Assembly: GCA_964612525.1 (NCBI GenBank)
Contig: CAZTCQ010000007.1
Coordinates: 1 to 38,983, forward strand
Direction: 5' to 3'
From: JAGNRR01 sp964612525
Lineage (GTDB): Bacteria; Bacteroidota; Bacteroidia; Chitinophagales; Chitinophagaceae
DNA: 38,983 nt
In this document: positions 8,015-15,694 of the stretch, in pieces
Numbering within the stretch: the first letter of the stretch is position 1
Layout of the letters: every line of letters starts with the position of its first letter
Notes under the pieces: generated by a model
Database searches by the model: none
The model's input: the letters and a program-made list of their open reading frames with translations, nothing else
Told to the model about the DNA's origin: nothing
Made by a program: the position numbers and the translations under genes

Positions 8015-8353
8015 ATGAACTGGATACCACTTACGGAACTTGATCAATTAAATTCGATTGAAAAGGATAGCCATGACAAGAATATTGTGCTGTTTAAGCA
8101 TAGTACTCGTTGTTCGATAAGTGACATGGCGAAAGGACGTTTGGATCGTGCCCCAAATATAGAGGAGGCCGATTTTTATTATCTAGATTTGATCGCTCAC
8201 CGTGACATTTCAAATGAAATAGCGACTCGTTTTCAAGTTCATCATCAGTCTCCTCAGATTATTCTTTTAAGAAAGGGAGATTGCGTTTATAGCGAAAGCC
8301 ATAACGGAATCACAACTCAAGAATTAGAAGAACAACTACAGCAATTTAGCTAG
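8015..8353 (+). CDS. ytxJ: Bacilliredoxin-like protein YtxJ (bacillithiol system)
   Basis: This 112-residue thioredoxin-fold protein carries the monothiol signature FKHSTRCSIS, with C33 as the single active-site cysteine (T-R-C-S in place of the C-x-x-C of thioredoxin), followed by YYLDLIAHRDIS and the cis-Pro region HHQSPQIILLRKG. The family is assigned to removal of bacillithiol from S-bacillithiolated proteins. This implies that the organism uses bacillithiol as its low-molecular-weight thiol. It is cytoplasmic, follows the 44-aa lipoprotein by 12 bases, and converges on folB 8 bases downstream. The thioredoxin reductase gene lies about 2 kb away, but not in the same operon. Confidence 0.9.
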   Translation: MNWIPLTELDQLNSIEKDSHDKNIVLFKHSTRCSISDMAKGRLDRAPNIEEADFYYLDLIAHRDISNEIATRFQVHHQSPQIILLRKGDCVYSESHNGITTQELEEQLQQFS

Positions 8354-8361
8354 TTTATTTC

Positions 8362-8694
8362 CTAATATTTTTTTTCTAAAATCACCTCGCTACTCCGTAC
8401 CACGGCTTCTAATGGAGGATTTTTCTTTTGAATTGAAACATACAGATAGTCACAGGGCTTGACCTTGATACGTATGTCTTTTTCAATTTCGGCTAGTAAG
8501 GATTCTAAGTAATCCATTCTTTGTGAAAAATTTTCCTTCACAATATCCAAGAGAATGGAGTAATCTATAAAAGCAGTTTCATCTTTTACTCCCACTTTCA
8601 CATTTACAATAAATTCATTCCCAAGTTTTTGTTCTTCGGTATAAACCCCATGAAAGGCAACGAAAGAAATATCATTTAGCGCTACGTATATCAT
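8362..8694 (-). CDS. folB: Dihydroneopterin aldolase
   Basis: FolB cleaves 7,8-dihydroneopterin to 6-hydroxymethyl-7,8-dihydropterin and glycolaldehyde in folate synthesis. The 110 residues fit the family, with the conserved VAFHGVYTEEQKLGNEFIVN segment (FxGxxGxxxxE type), Asp/Tyr-containing DYSILLDIVKE and the C-terminal VSIQKKNPPL, in which Lys is the expected catalytic residue. It is a cytoplasmic homo-oligomer. The ATG overlaps the upstream gene's stop by one base (TAATG), indicating translational coupling at the end of a minus-strand run that also contains trxB. Confidence 0.93.
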   Translation of the reverse strand: MIYVALNDISFVAFHGVYTEEQKLGNEFIVNVKVGVKDETAFIDYSILLDIVKENFSQRMDYLESLLAEIEKDIRIKVKPCDYLYVSIQKKNPPLEAVVRSSEVILEKKY

Positions 8695-10169
8695 TATTTA
8701 CTGATAATTACCGCGTACGGATCTACAGATAATTCTTGAGGTAGTATTGTTTGCTCCCAAGTAGGAATGTCAAATACCTCAAAATATCCATTTCTGTTGC
8801 CACATTCGGATACGTGATGAGGCGGCGGACCTGTTGGATCGTTATTGCGACTCGCCACATACAATTCATTCGTTTCTTCATTGACAATCATACCGTGGGG
8901 TTGGAAAAATCGACCGTAGATAGTCTTAACTATTTCCAAACTATTTAAATCAATCGCTTTTACAGATCCTTTTAGGTTTGGAAAAATTGGATTGGGCTCC
9001 TCGCTGCAACTCACGAAGAGAAGATTGTTGCGTTCACTCACTGCAAATTCTAATGGCAAACGTCCTACTTCAATTACCTTCAATAAAGTATCGGCTGTTG
9101 CATCAAACACGCGAACCTCATCACTGCTTTGGCAGGTGAAGAAATATTTACTTCTATCCGGACTGAAAATTACTTCATGCGGATCGTAGGTGTTCGGCAC
9201 AAAATTTGGCGCTTGTCCTTTTACCAAACTAATTATTTCATTGCTAAACGCTTTCGGTATAAATCTATAAAAAGAATTTCCAAACTGGGCAGTAATATAT
9301 AATGTATCCCCTGACTGAGTGGAAGCAATTCCGTGCGGAGAGGTAAATAAATTTGCGCCTTGGTACATTTGAGTCAAACTCATATCTGAAGTATTAATCT
9401 TGGCTAGTCGTCCATTGTTACTTAAATCAGAAACAAATGCGGTTTGTCCATCTTCAGTGACATTGACCACATTCCATGATCCTGGACCAATATTTACTTC
9501 CCCTACTAAGCGGCCACTAGCTGTTTCAAACTTTTGAACAATTTCGCCGCTGGCAAAACAGCTATACCAATACTTCCCGTCTTGGCTAATACTTAAAAAG
9601 TGCGGCGTTTCAATAGACTCCTCCTTACCCATCGTTATGTAACGCATAACCAATTTTGACTCAGCATCAATAATCGCGACTACATCACAACCCTGATTAG
9701 ATATCATCACCTTCTTTCTGCTCTCAAAACCATTGGCAAACGGTATCTCCCCTTTGTCATTCTTACAACCATCTTCAATCCAATTTTTGATGGTCATTAC
9801 TTCCGTGCGGCTCAAATTGTCACCGTTTAATGGCATTTGAGGGTCAGCGGTTAATCCTAAATCTTCGTATGAATTAATAAATTGAAACAAGGACGAAAAC
9901 TCAGGTCGAAAAGGTATGACCACACTTCCACTTACGCCTCCCTCATAGACTAATTTGTCCCAGGAGGTAAGGTTTAAGCTTGCAGCATTTTGAAAACTTT
10001 TATCATTGTGACAACCCGATGTTGCACATTTGTTTTCAAAAATTCGCTGGACCTCTGTTGGAAAACCTGCTTCTGCATTCAGCACTTGCGGATCTTTTTT
10101 GCAAGAGATAGCTACAACAGTAACGCAAAAAGCGCACAGAAAAATGCCAAGGAGTCGTAATCGTATCAT
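8694..10169 (-). CDS. Lipoprotein with cytochrome-like N-terminal segment and YncE-type beta-propeller
   Basis: The 491-residue protein has a signal peptide with lipobox VAISC (Cys about 23), so it should be membrane-anchored. Residues about 40-145 resemble the Planctomycete/Bacteroidota cytochrome-c-like domain: FENKCATSGCHN contains a CxxxxCH arrangement, and PQMPLNGDNLSRTEVMTIKNWIEDGC supplies a candidate axial Met. Residues about 150-491 form a YVTN/YncE-like propeller (VISNQGCDVVAIIDAESK, AFVSDLSNNGRLAKI, VFDATADTLLKVIEVGRLP, VKAIDLNSLEIVKTI). Whether haem binds is uncertain, because the spacing is one or two residues longer than CxxCH. It lies 4 bases after trxB and overlaps folB by one base. 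Confidence 0.82.
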   Translation of the reverse strand: MIRLRLLGIFLCAFCVTVVAISCKKDPQVLNAEAGFPTEVQRIFENKCATSGCHNDKSFQNAASLNLTSWDKLVYEGGVSGSVVIPFRPEFSSLFQFINSYEDLGLTADPQMPLNGDNLSRTEVMTIKNWIEDGCKNDKGEIPFANGFESRKKVMISNQGCDVVAIIDAESKLVMRYITMGKEESIETPHFLSISQDGKYWYSCFASGEIVQKFETASGRLVGEVNIGPGSWNVVNVTEDGQTAFVSDLSNNGRLAKINTSDMSLTQMYQGANLFTSPHGIASTQSGDTLYITAQFGNSFYRFIPKAFSNEIISLVKGQAPNFVPNTYDPHEVIFSPDRSKYFFTCQSSDEVRVFDATADTLLKVIEVGRLPLEFAVSERNNLLFVSCSEEPNPIFPNLKGSVKAIDLNSLEIVKTIYGRFFQPHGMIVNEETNELYVASRNNDPTGPPPHHVSECGNRNGYFEVFDIPTWEQTILPQELSVDPYAVIISK

Positions 10170-10173
10170 ATTA

Positions 10174-11118
10174 CTAATGTAAGCCTTTTTCGCTTAACCA
10201 CCGCTCTGCATCCAAAGCTGCTTGACAGCCCGAACCGGCCGCCGTAACAGCTTGTCTGTATATCTTGTCTTGTAAATCTCCACAACAGAACAATCCTTCT
10301 GCCTTTGTTTTACTCGTGCCTGGAGTTGTGATTACATAACCAGCATCGTCCATATCAACCATGCCTTTTAGCAAATCCGAATTTGGCTTATGCCCAATAG
10401 CAACGAAAAACGCATCTACTGCAATTTCGGTAAGATCACCCGTCTTATTATTTTTTACACGAACGCCTTCCACTTTTTTATCACCTAAGACTTCATCCGT
10501 TTCTGTGTTCCAGTAAACTTTTATATTATCTGTTGCCGCTACCCTATCAGCCATGACTGCCGAGGCTCTCATCTCGTCACGACGAACAAACATGTGAACG
10601 GTTGGACATAATTTTGATAAATACAACGCCTCTTCCGCTGCCGTATCACCAGCACCTACTATAGCTACTTCTTTTCCTTTGAAGAAAAATCCGTCACAGA
10701 CCGCACAAGCACTTACACCGCTTCCGTTTAATCTTGTTTCGCTCTCCAATCCTAACCATTTCGCCGAAGCTCCTGTAGCCATGATAACAGAATCTGCTTC
10801 AATTATTTTTTCTTCATCGATAGTCACTTTGAACGGTCGGCTGCTACCATCTACTTTCGTGACCATGCCATAGCGTATATCAGTACCCATACGAGCCGCT
10901 TGTTTTTCAAAGTCTTGCATCATTTGCGGCCCCATGATTCCTTCAGGATAGCCAGGATAATTTTCTACATCAGTAGTGATCATTAATTGACCGCCGGGCT
11001 GAATCCCTTGGTACATTAAGGGTTTCATATTAGCTCTTGCCGCATAAATAGCTGCCGTATATCCCGCAGGACCTGAACCAACTATCAACAATTTTACTTT
11101 TTCAATTTCTTCGCTCAT
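10174..11118 (-). CDS. trxB: Thioredoxin-disulfide reductase
   Basis: TrxB transfers electrons from NADPH via FAD to thioredoxin. The protein has 314 residues, normal for the low-molecular-weight class. It shows the FAD-binding GSGPAGYTAAIYAARA motif near the N-terminus, the redox-active pair in SACAVCDGFFF (CAVC rather than the common CATC), the NADPH-binding VAIVGAGDTAAEEALYLSK, and the C-terminal GLFCCGDLQDK FAD segment. It is a cytoplasmic dimer. The gene follows the DUF4249 lipoprotein gene by 13 bases and precedes the propeller lipoprotein by 4, so it appears to be expressed in a mixed operon with envelope genes. Confidence 0.97.
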   Translation of the reverse strand: MSEEIEKVKLLIVGSGPAGYTAAIYAARANMKPLMYQGIQPGGQLMITTDVENYPGYPEGIMGPQMMQDFEKQAARMGTDIRYGMVTKVDGSSRPFKVTIDEEKIIEADSVIMATGASAKWLGLESETRLNGSGVSACAVCDGFFFKGKEVAIVGAGDTAAEEALYLSKLCPTVHMFVRRDEMRASAVMADRVAATDNIKVYWNTETDEVLGDKKVEGVRVKNNKTGDLTEIAVDAFFVAIGHKPNSDLLKGMVDMDDAGYVITTPGTSKTKAEGLFCCGDLQDKIYRQAVTAAGSGCQAALDAERWLSEKGLH

Positions 11119-11131
11119 TCTTTATCTTTTT

Positions 11132-12037
11132 TTAATTATTATTAATTACAGTATCATAGGCGTTTCCAAAACCAGCCCAAACGCCATAGGCTTCATTCGT
11201 TACATTAGATTGCACTTGGATTGGTGAAGAAAAAGGATTTCCCACACTGCCTTCGGCAAATTCTAACGTTTTATAAAAATCATATACATTGGCATCCATG
11301 GCCGAAAGTTTCACAACGATTGTGTCCCCCGCTAGGGAATAACTTCTTTTTTCACTAAATTCATTTACCACTGTGTCACTATTATTAAACCCAAGAAACA
11401 AATCCGCTGGTAACGTTTTTCCGTTGATAAAAACATCATCAAAACGAGAAGTAAAGGGTTCAAAAAATTCTGTTTGATTAATACCATTCCCATTCCGCTT
11501 GGTAAAATATTTATAAAAATTTCCTGGCGTATCCGGATCAGTAAAAATAGATACAAGCTTATAAACCTCCTCTGGCTCAAATCGAGTTTCCTTTTCGAAA
11601 TAAAGTGAATCTAAACCATCACAGGAAGGAATAGTAGCCACGGAAGAATATTGCTGGTTTTCATATTGTATTTCTAATTTATAAGAACGGTTGGTTACTC
11701 CTCTTTCAAAATCAGCAAACAAAGGATCGGTCGGATTGATAGTATAAATAGTAATCAGATCAATGGTGATTGGAAATAATTCAATTCGCTGCCGTGTGCT
11801 TAAATCCGTAACCCAAACTTTGGCGTCATTTACAAACTGAATATTTTCTAATTCTATTTTATCAAAAAAACCAATTGTTTTAGTCAAGGCCACTACCGGT
11901 TGTTGATCATTGGCAATAGAACCCTCAACTACTAAGCGAGGTTCGCTCGCCTCTATGGGTATATTTAACTCCTTTTCGCAAGAGGAGAATACGGACACAC
12001 CTAATACTCCAAAAAAAAGCAGCCATGAAAATTTCAT
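11132..12037 (-). CDS. DUF4249-type lipoprotein
   Basis: The protein has 301 residues from the chosen ATG. The N-terminus is a lipoprotein signal (MKFSWLLFFGVLGVSVFSSC, lipid Cys 20), followed by EKELNIPIEASEPRLVVEG, the usual opening of DUF4249 proteins of Bacteroidota, which often sit next to TonB-dependent receptors; the length is typical. The frame is open 33 codons further upstream, but a perfect TACCTTTG promoter element lies 5 bases before this ATG and the upstream extension has no signal-peptide character, so 12037 is preferred. Its function is unknown; an outer-membrane or periplasmic role linked to TonB transport is plausible, because tonB is 61 bases upstream. Confidence 0.82.
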   Translation of the reverse strand: MKFSWLLFFGVLGVSVFSSCEKELNIPIEASEPRLVVEGSIANDQQPVVALTKTIGFFDKIELENIQFVNDAKVWVTDLSTRQRIELFPITIDLITIYTINPTDPLFADFERGVTNRSYKLEIQYENQQYSSVATIPSCDGLDSLYFEKETRFEPEEVYKLVSIFTDPDTPGNFYKYFTKRNGNGINQTEFFEPFTSRFDDVFINGKTLPADLFLGFNNSDTVVNEFSEKRSYSLAGDTIVVKLSAMDANVYDFYKTLEFAEGSVGNPFSSPIQVQSNVTNEAYGVWAGFGNAYDTVINNN

Positions 12038-12042
12038 AGCTG

Positions 12043-12050
12043 CAAAGGTA
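12043..12050 (-). promoter_or_regulatory. -7 promoter element (TACCTTTG) of the DUF4249-trxB run
   Basis: Exact consensus on the minus strand, ending 5 bases before the ATG at 12037. It fixes the start of the DUF4249 gene and predicts an almost leaderless transcript. Confidence 0.68.
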
Positions 12051-12098
12051 AAGCTTAGCAGATAAATAGAATCGTTAATCCCGTGAGAATTCCCTTCT

Positions 12099-12944
12099 TT
12101 ATAATTCAAACTGGACGGGTAATACAAAAGACACATTCACCTTATGACCGTCTTGCGTACCAGGAGACCAAGCGGGCATAGATTTGATGACACGGACTGC
12201 TTCGCGATCGCAACCTTGTCCCAAACCTTTGAGCACTTTTACCTGAGATATTTTTCCGGTGGTATTCACCACGAATTGAACAAAAACCGTCCCTTGCACA
12301 TCGAAGTCGATTGCCATTTTGGGATACTGAATTCTACTCCGTAAATACTCTAACATGGCACTCTCGCCACCTGGAAAAACAGGCATTACCTCCGCATATT
12401 CGCGAGGTGTAAAATCTATTTTTTCTTTGGGCGTAGGTGTTACAACGGGTAAGCTTGATTGACCCGCACCGCTAGATTTACCTAATCCGGGCGGTGCATC
12501 ACCTGTGCCACCGGTGCCTGATAAGCTTGGGTTCATTGCCGTAGGTTCAAGACCTTCCGCTGTCGTTTGATGGACCAAAGTTTTTTCTTCGATTATTTCT
12601 GTAGGTGGCACGTCTACCGTTTTTACTATTTCGGTTGGAATGCTCTCCGTGAGGATTTGCTCATAAATGGGTGCGGGCGGCGCTCCCGTCTGGACCATTT
12701 CTATATCATCCAATGGTTTGATAAATGGTAGTTCACAGATTATGGGTGTAATCGTAAGAGGCTCTCCTTTTGGTATGAGCCAATGAGCGGCGGAAAGAAG
12801 CATCAGAAAAAGAACCGTAATTCCCATTGCTTGTTTGACTCTTGATGGATAATTTTTACGAAGCATGTACGCTCCGTACTCTTTGTTTTTTCCTCTGAAC
12901 AATATGTCCAAAAGCTCGGTTTCTAAAAAATTTAGATTTTGCAT
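12099..12944 (-). CDS. TonB-family energy transducer
   Basis: The protein has 281 residues. The cytoplasmic N-terminus (FLETELLDILFRGKNKEYGAY) is the segment found in many Bacteroidota TonB proteins; one transmembrane helix follows (about residues 37-55), then a Pro/Thr-rich periplasmic linker (about 70-180) and the TonB C-terminal domain (about 185-281; YPKMAIDFDVQGTVFVQFVV, MPAWSPGTQDGHKVNVSFVLPVQF). It transmits the ExbB/ExbD proton-motive energy to TonB-dependent outer-membrane receptors. No exbB, exbD or receptor gene lies in the window. The DUF4249 lipoprotein gene is downstream on the same strand. No TAnnTTTG element is obvious within 50 bases of its start. Confidence 0.9.
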   Translation of the reverse strand: MQNLNFLETELLDILFRGKNKEYGAYMLRKNYPSRVKQAMGITVLFLMLLSAAHWLIPKGEPLTITPIICELPFIKPLDDIEMVQTGAPPAPIYEQILTESIPTEIVKTVDVPPTEIIEEKTLVHQTTAEGLEPTAMNPSLSGTGGTGDAPPGLGKSSGAGQSSLPVVTPTPKEKIDFTPREYAEVMPVFPGGESAMLEYLRSRIQYPKMAIDFDVQGTVFVQFVVNTTGKISQVKVLKGLGQGCDREAVRVIKSMPAWSPGTQDGHKVNVSFVLPVQFEL

Positions 12945-13298
12945 GTTTATAGAATAATTAGTGAGGTAATTCTATTCCATATCATTTTTGAAGTTTAGTA
13001 AAGTAGTCTTATTTCATGTAGTATTAAAACGTCGGAAAGACTAAAAGATTATTTACGGATTGTCATTTTACCGTAATATGTTTTAGGAAATATTCAATAA
13101 TACTGAAGATTCAGGCGCTAGCGAGAATCAGGGCGAACCTATCGATAAAACTAAAATGCTATTTTTTGGTAACCTATGAATGAACCGAACCCTAGTGCTC
13201 TCTCCGACTGAAGATCGACTGGGTCGGAATAACAAAATGCTGGAAAAATGGGGATTCGACTAGGAGTCTAACGAGGATTAAACCGAATCGCAAGCTGC
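12945..13298. other. 354-base intergenic region without a convincing gene
   Basis: I found no open frame with coding character on either strand. The region contains several short inverted repeats: GATTC..GAATC around the 8-base palindrome CGCTAGCG (near 13117-13124) and TCCGAC (13203-13208) with GTCGGA (13223-13228). It could hold a structured RNA or decayed sequence; neither is proven. Confidence 0.4.
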
Positions 13299-14417
13299 CT
13301 ACTTCTTAACTACTTTCTGACTATACGTATAGCCTTCAAAATCTGTAATTTTTAAAAGATAAACTCCTTTTGCAAAAGATGATAAAGGGATTCTCTCCGT
13401 GTAGGTTCCGTTTTCAAAGACAATTCTTTTCTTAAAGACAGTTTTACCTTCCATGCCCGTTAGCGTAAATTCAACCATATCTAAGCTTCCATTTTGATAA
13501 TCGATAATGAGAACATCTTTGGCCGGATTGGGCCAAACTCGAAGCCCAGATTCTTCTCTTAAAAAAATATTGATGGCGTTATAGTATTCTTCATTACCGT
13601 CAAAATCAACGCTACTCAATCGATAAAAATTATTTCCATTTTCCCGCTCCAAATGATTAAAGCTATATATAATCTGCTCGGCACTGTTACCATTTATTGA
13701 TTGACTTGGTATTTCAGCAATTTTTGTCAATTTATCAATCTTAACTCCGTGATATAAGTTAAAGTGGTCGTTGTTTTCTTCGCTCAGGCTAGTCCAAGCA
13801 AGTCGGTTATGATCTGGCATTTTAGACCCGCTAAATTTTTGTAATTCAACCCCCAATGCAATGGCTCTTGTATAAGAAAATGAACTAGTATTGTCATCCG
13901 ATAAATTATTGCTAGATGAAGTTAAGGGCGAAGGGTTAAGGTTTACATTGAAGCCATTTGTTGGCGCGGCCATGGTAGAATTAGACGTAACCAAATAATC
14001 TACAATAATCGTACCCATGCTATTCGCAGGAATTGGTTGATTTTGCCTTCCAATTAATGAATTTCCAAACACATCATACGTCCAAGTAAAATAAGATTGT
14101 ATACTCCCGCTTACACCATTATTCGGTATGGAAGGATTAGGAACCCCTCTGAGCAGCGAAATGCTCACTACCGTTTCCTGTCCTACTACATACGGCAAGG
14201 CAGATGAACCGGTATTACCAAATTCAATGGTAAACAAAGCGCTTCCGTTATCCTGAACAAAAGCCATGGGTGCAGGAGAAATTGATCCATTGCTCACATA
14301 AGGGTTATACTGTTGAGCCACTAAGGAAACAGGCAGCATAAAAACAATAGTAAATAGGCCATACTTAAAAAGCACTCGGCTAAAAAAATCCGCTGGGGAG
14401 TGGATAAAAGTGTACAT
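13299..14417 (-). CDS. Secreted protein with T9SS C-terminal sorting domain
   Basis: From ATG at 14417 the protein has 372 residues. It starts with a long signal peptide (hydrophobic core YGLFTIVFMLPVSLVAQ). The middle is beta-rich with many Gly, Asn and Ser and a fibronectin-like region (AWTSLSEENNDHFNLYHGVK, FYRLSSVDFDGNEEYYN). The last ~75 residues are a type A T9SS sorting domain (VWPNPAKDVLIIDY, SFAKGVYLLKI, YSQKVVKK). It should be exported by Sec, cross the outer membrane via T9SS and end up on the surface or outside; the role is unknown. The frame extends to 14498, but a TACATTTG promoter element lies between the two candidate starts, which favours 14417. Confidence 0.85.
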   Translation of the reverse strand: MYTFIHSPADFFSRVLFKYGLFTIVFMLPVSLVAQQYNPYVSNGSISPAPMAFVQDNGSALFTIEFGNTGSSALPYVVGQETVVSISLLRGVPNPSIPNNGVSGSIQSYFTWTYDVFGNSLIGRQNQPIPANSMGTIIVDYLVTSNSTMAAPTNGFNVNLNPSPLTSSSNNLSDDNTSSFSYTRAIALGVELQKFSGSKMPDHNRLAWTSLSEENNDHFNLYHGVKIDKLTKIAEIPSQSINGNSAEQIIYSFNHLERENGNNFYRLSSVDFDGNEEYYNAINIFLREESGLRVWPNPAKDVLIIDYQNGSLDMVEFTLTGMEGKTVFKKRIVFENGTYTERIPLSSFAKGVYLLKITDFEGYTYSQKVVKK

Positions 14418-14438
14418 AATAAAATTTAAAAGTCGCAC

Positions 14439-14446
14439 CAAATGTA
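14439..14446 (-). promoter_or_regulatory. -7 promoter element (TACATTTG) of the T9SS protein gene
   Basis: Exact TAnnTTTG on the minus strand, 21 bases before the ATG at 14417. Its position inside the longer open frame argues against the upstream start. Confidence 0.62.
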
Positions 14447-14565
14447 AATGATTCAACTGTAAGACCAGGAAAATCCATGCGAAATGAAATGTCAACAACT
14501 ATAGAATAACATATTTCGGCAAAAGCCCTAATACTACTAACATTGCACCTTTAAGATTTTAAGCT

Positions 14566-15102
14566 ATGATTCTCTCGGACACTCGCATACTAGAAGAAAT
14601 TGATAAAAAAACGATTATCATTCAGCCGTACAATCGCTCAGAATTAGGTTCTAATTCCTACGATGTTCATTTAGGAAAAAACTTGGCCATCTATAAAGAC
14701 CACGTGATTGACGCTAAAAAACATAATGAAATCGAACATTTTGATATTCCTGAGGAAGGGTTCGTACTAGAACCCGGACGTTTTTATCTCGGCGTTACCG
14801 AGGAGTACACCGAAACCCATGCCCACGTTCCTTTCCTAGAAGGAAAAAGTAGTACGGGGCGATTAGGCATTGATATTCATGCCACTGCCGGAAAAGGCGA
14901 TGTTGGTTTCTGCGGAAATTGGACCTTAGAAATTTCAGTAAAAGTGCCCGTGCGCGTTTATGCAGGGATGCCAATTGGACAACTAATTTACTTCCCTGTT
15001 GATGGGGAAATCGAAGTTCCTTATAATAAAAAGAAAGGTGCAAAATACAGTGGGCAGCCTAACCGTCCAGTTGAAAGTATGATGTGGAAGAATACGTTTT
15101 AA
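14566..15102 (+). CDS. dcd: dCTP deaminase
   Basis: Dcd converts dCTP to dUTP, feeding dTMP synthesis. The 178 residues match the family. Conserved elements are MILSDTRILEEI at the N-terminus, the QPYNRSELGSNSYDVHLG region, the nucleotide-binding and catalytic segment LEGKSSTGRLGIDIHATAGK (including the EGKSS motif) and GNWTLEISVKVPVRVYAGMPIGQL with the expected catalytic Glu. The C-terminal arm (KYSGQPNRPVES) closes over the active site in relatives. Some family members are bifunctional deaminase/dUTPases; the sequence alone does not exclude that. It is a cytoplasmic trimer. ccmE follows 125 bases downstream, behind its own promoter element, so dcd is probably a separate unit. Confidence 0.95.
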   Translation: MILSDTRILEEIDKKTIIIQPYNRSELGSNSYDVHLGKNLAIYKDHVIDAKKHNEIEHFDIPEEGFVLEPGRFYLGVTEEYTETHAHVPFLEGKSSTGRLGIDIHATAGKGDVGFCGNWTLEISVKVPVRVYAGMPIGQLIYFPVDGEIEVPYNKKKGAKYSGQPNRPVESMMWKNTF

Positions 15103-15215
15103 AATTTAGCAAGTCGTGCAATTTATGAGTCAAACACAATCTAAATTTTATCTAAAAATCAAGCCAAACCATAGAAAAACTCCCTAGCAGAAATCTATTC
15201 TATTTTATTGAGTTG

Positions 15216-15223
15216 TAACTTTG
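15216..15223 (+). promoter_or_regulatory. -7 promoter element (TAACTTTG) of ccmE
   Basis: Exact consensus, only 4 bases before the ATG at 15228. With normal spacing transcription would start at or within a base or two of the start codon. Confidence 0.68.
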
Positions 15224-15227
15224 TGTC

Positions 15228-15620
15228 ATGAAAACTTCGCACATTATCATTTTGGTAGTTCTTGCAGCTGCATTTGGTATAATTGTAAGTATGGTAGGCG
15301 ACTTTAGCTCGCAAGAAACTTTTGAAACTGCCAGTAAAAAACCAGACAAAGAATACCAAATCATTGCTGTTTTGGACACTGTGAATCACAGCATGGAGTA
15401 TGACCCAATTCAAGATCCCAATCGTTTTGTATTTTTTGCAACAGACGAAGCTGGCAGTACGCAAAAGGTTATTTTTTCGGGCTCCAAGCCTCAAGATTTT
15501 GAGCGCAGCGAGCGACTAACTATGACGGGTAAAATGGATGGTAACACTTTTAAGTGTCGTGAAATTTTAATGAAATGTCCTTCAAAATATAATACGGATC
15601 AAATAGCCATTGGCACCTAA
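15228..15620 (+). CDS. ccmE: Cytochrome c maturation haem chaperone CcmE, CxxxY type
   Basis: The protein has 130 residues: one N-terminal membrane helix (about residues 5-23) and a periplasmic OB-fold domain (FVFFATDEAGSTQKVIFSGS, RLTMTGKMDGNTFKCREILM). In classical CcmE a His in HxxxY binds haem covalently. Here the motif is C117-P-S-K-Y121, so the haem-binding His is replaced by Cys, as in the CxxxY variants described from archaea and sulfate reducers. CcmE takes haem from CcmC and hands it to CcmF. The next gene, ccmF, lies 74 bases downstream on the same strand, which supports the assignment. ccmA-D are not in the window. Confidence 0.9.
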   Translation: MKTSHIIILVVLAAAFGIIVSMVGDFSSQETFETASKKPDKEYQIIAVLDTVNHSMEYDPIQDPNRFVFFATDEAGSTQKVIFSGSKPQDFERSERLTMTGKMDGNTFKCREILMKCPSKYNTDQIAIGT

Positions 15621-15694
15621 TTTTCCATTCGTTGAATATGAGTCCATTTTCTAATTTTCGAAACACCTTCTTCAAAATAATTAATATATAAAAA

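Noticed and set aside
12038..12136. 33-codon N-terminal extension of the DUF4249 gene
   Set aside because: The extension precedes the lipoprotein signal and lies upstream of the promoter element.
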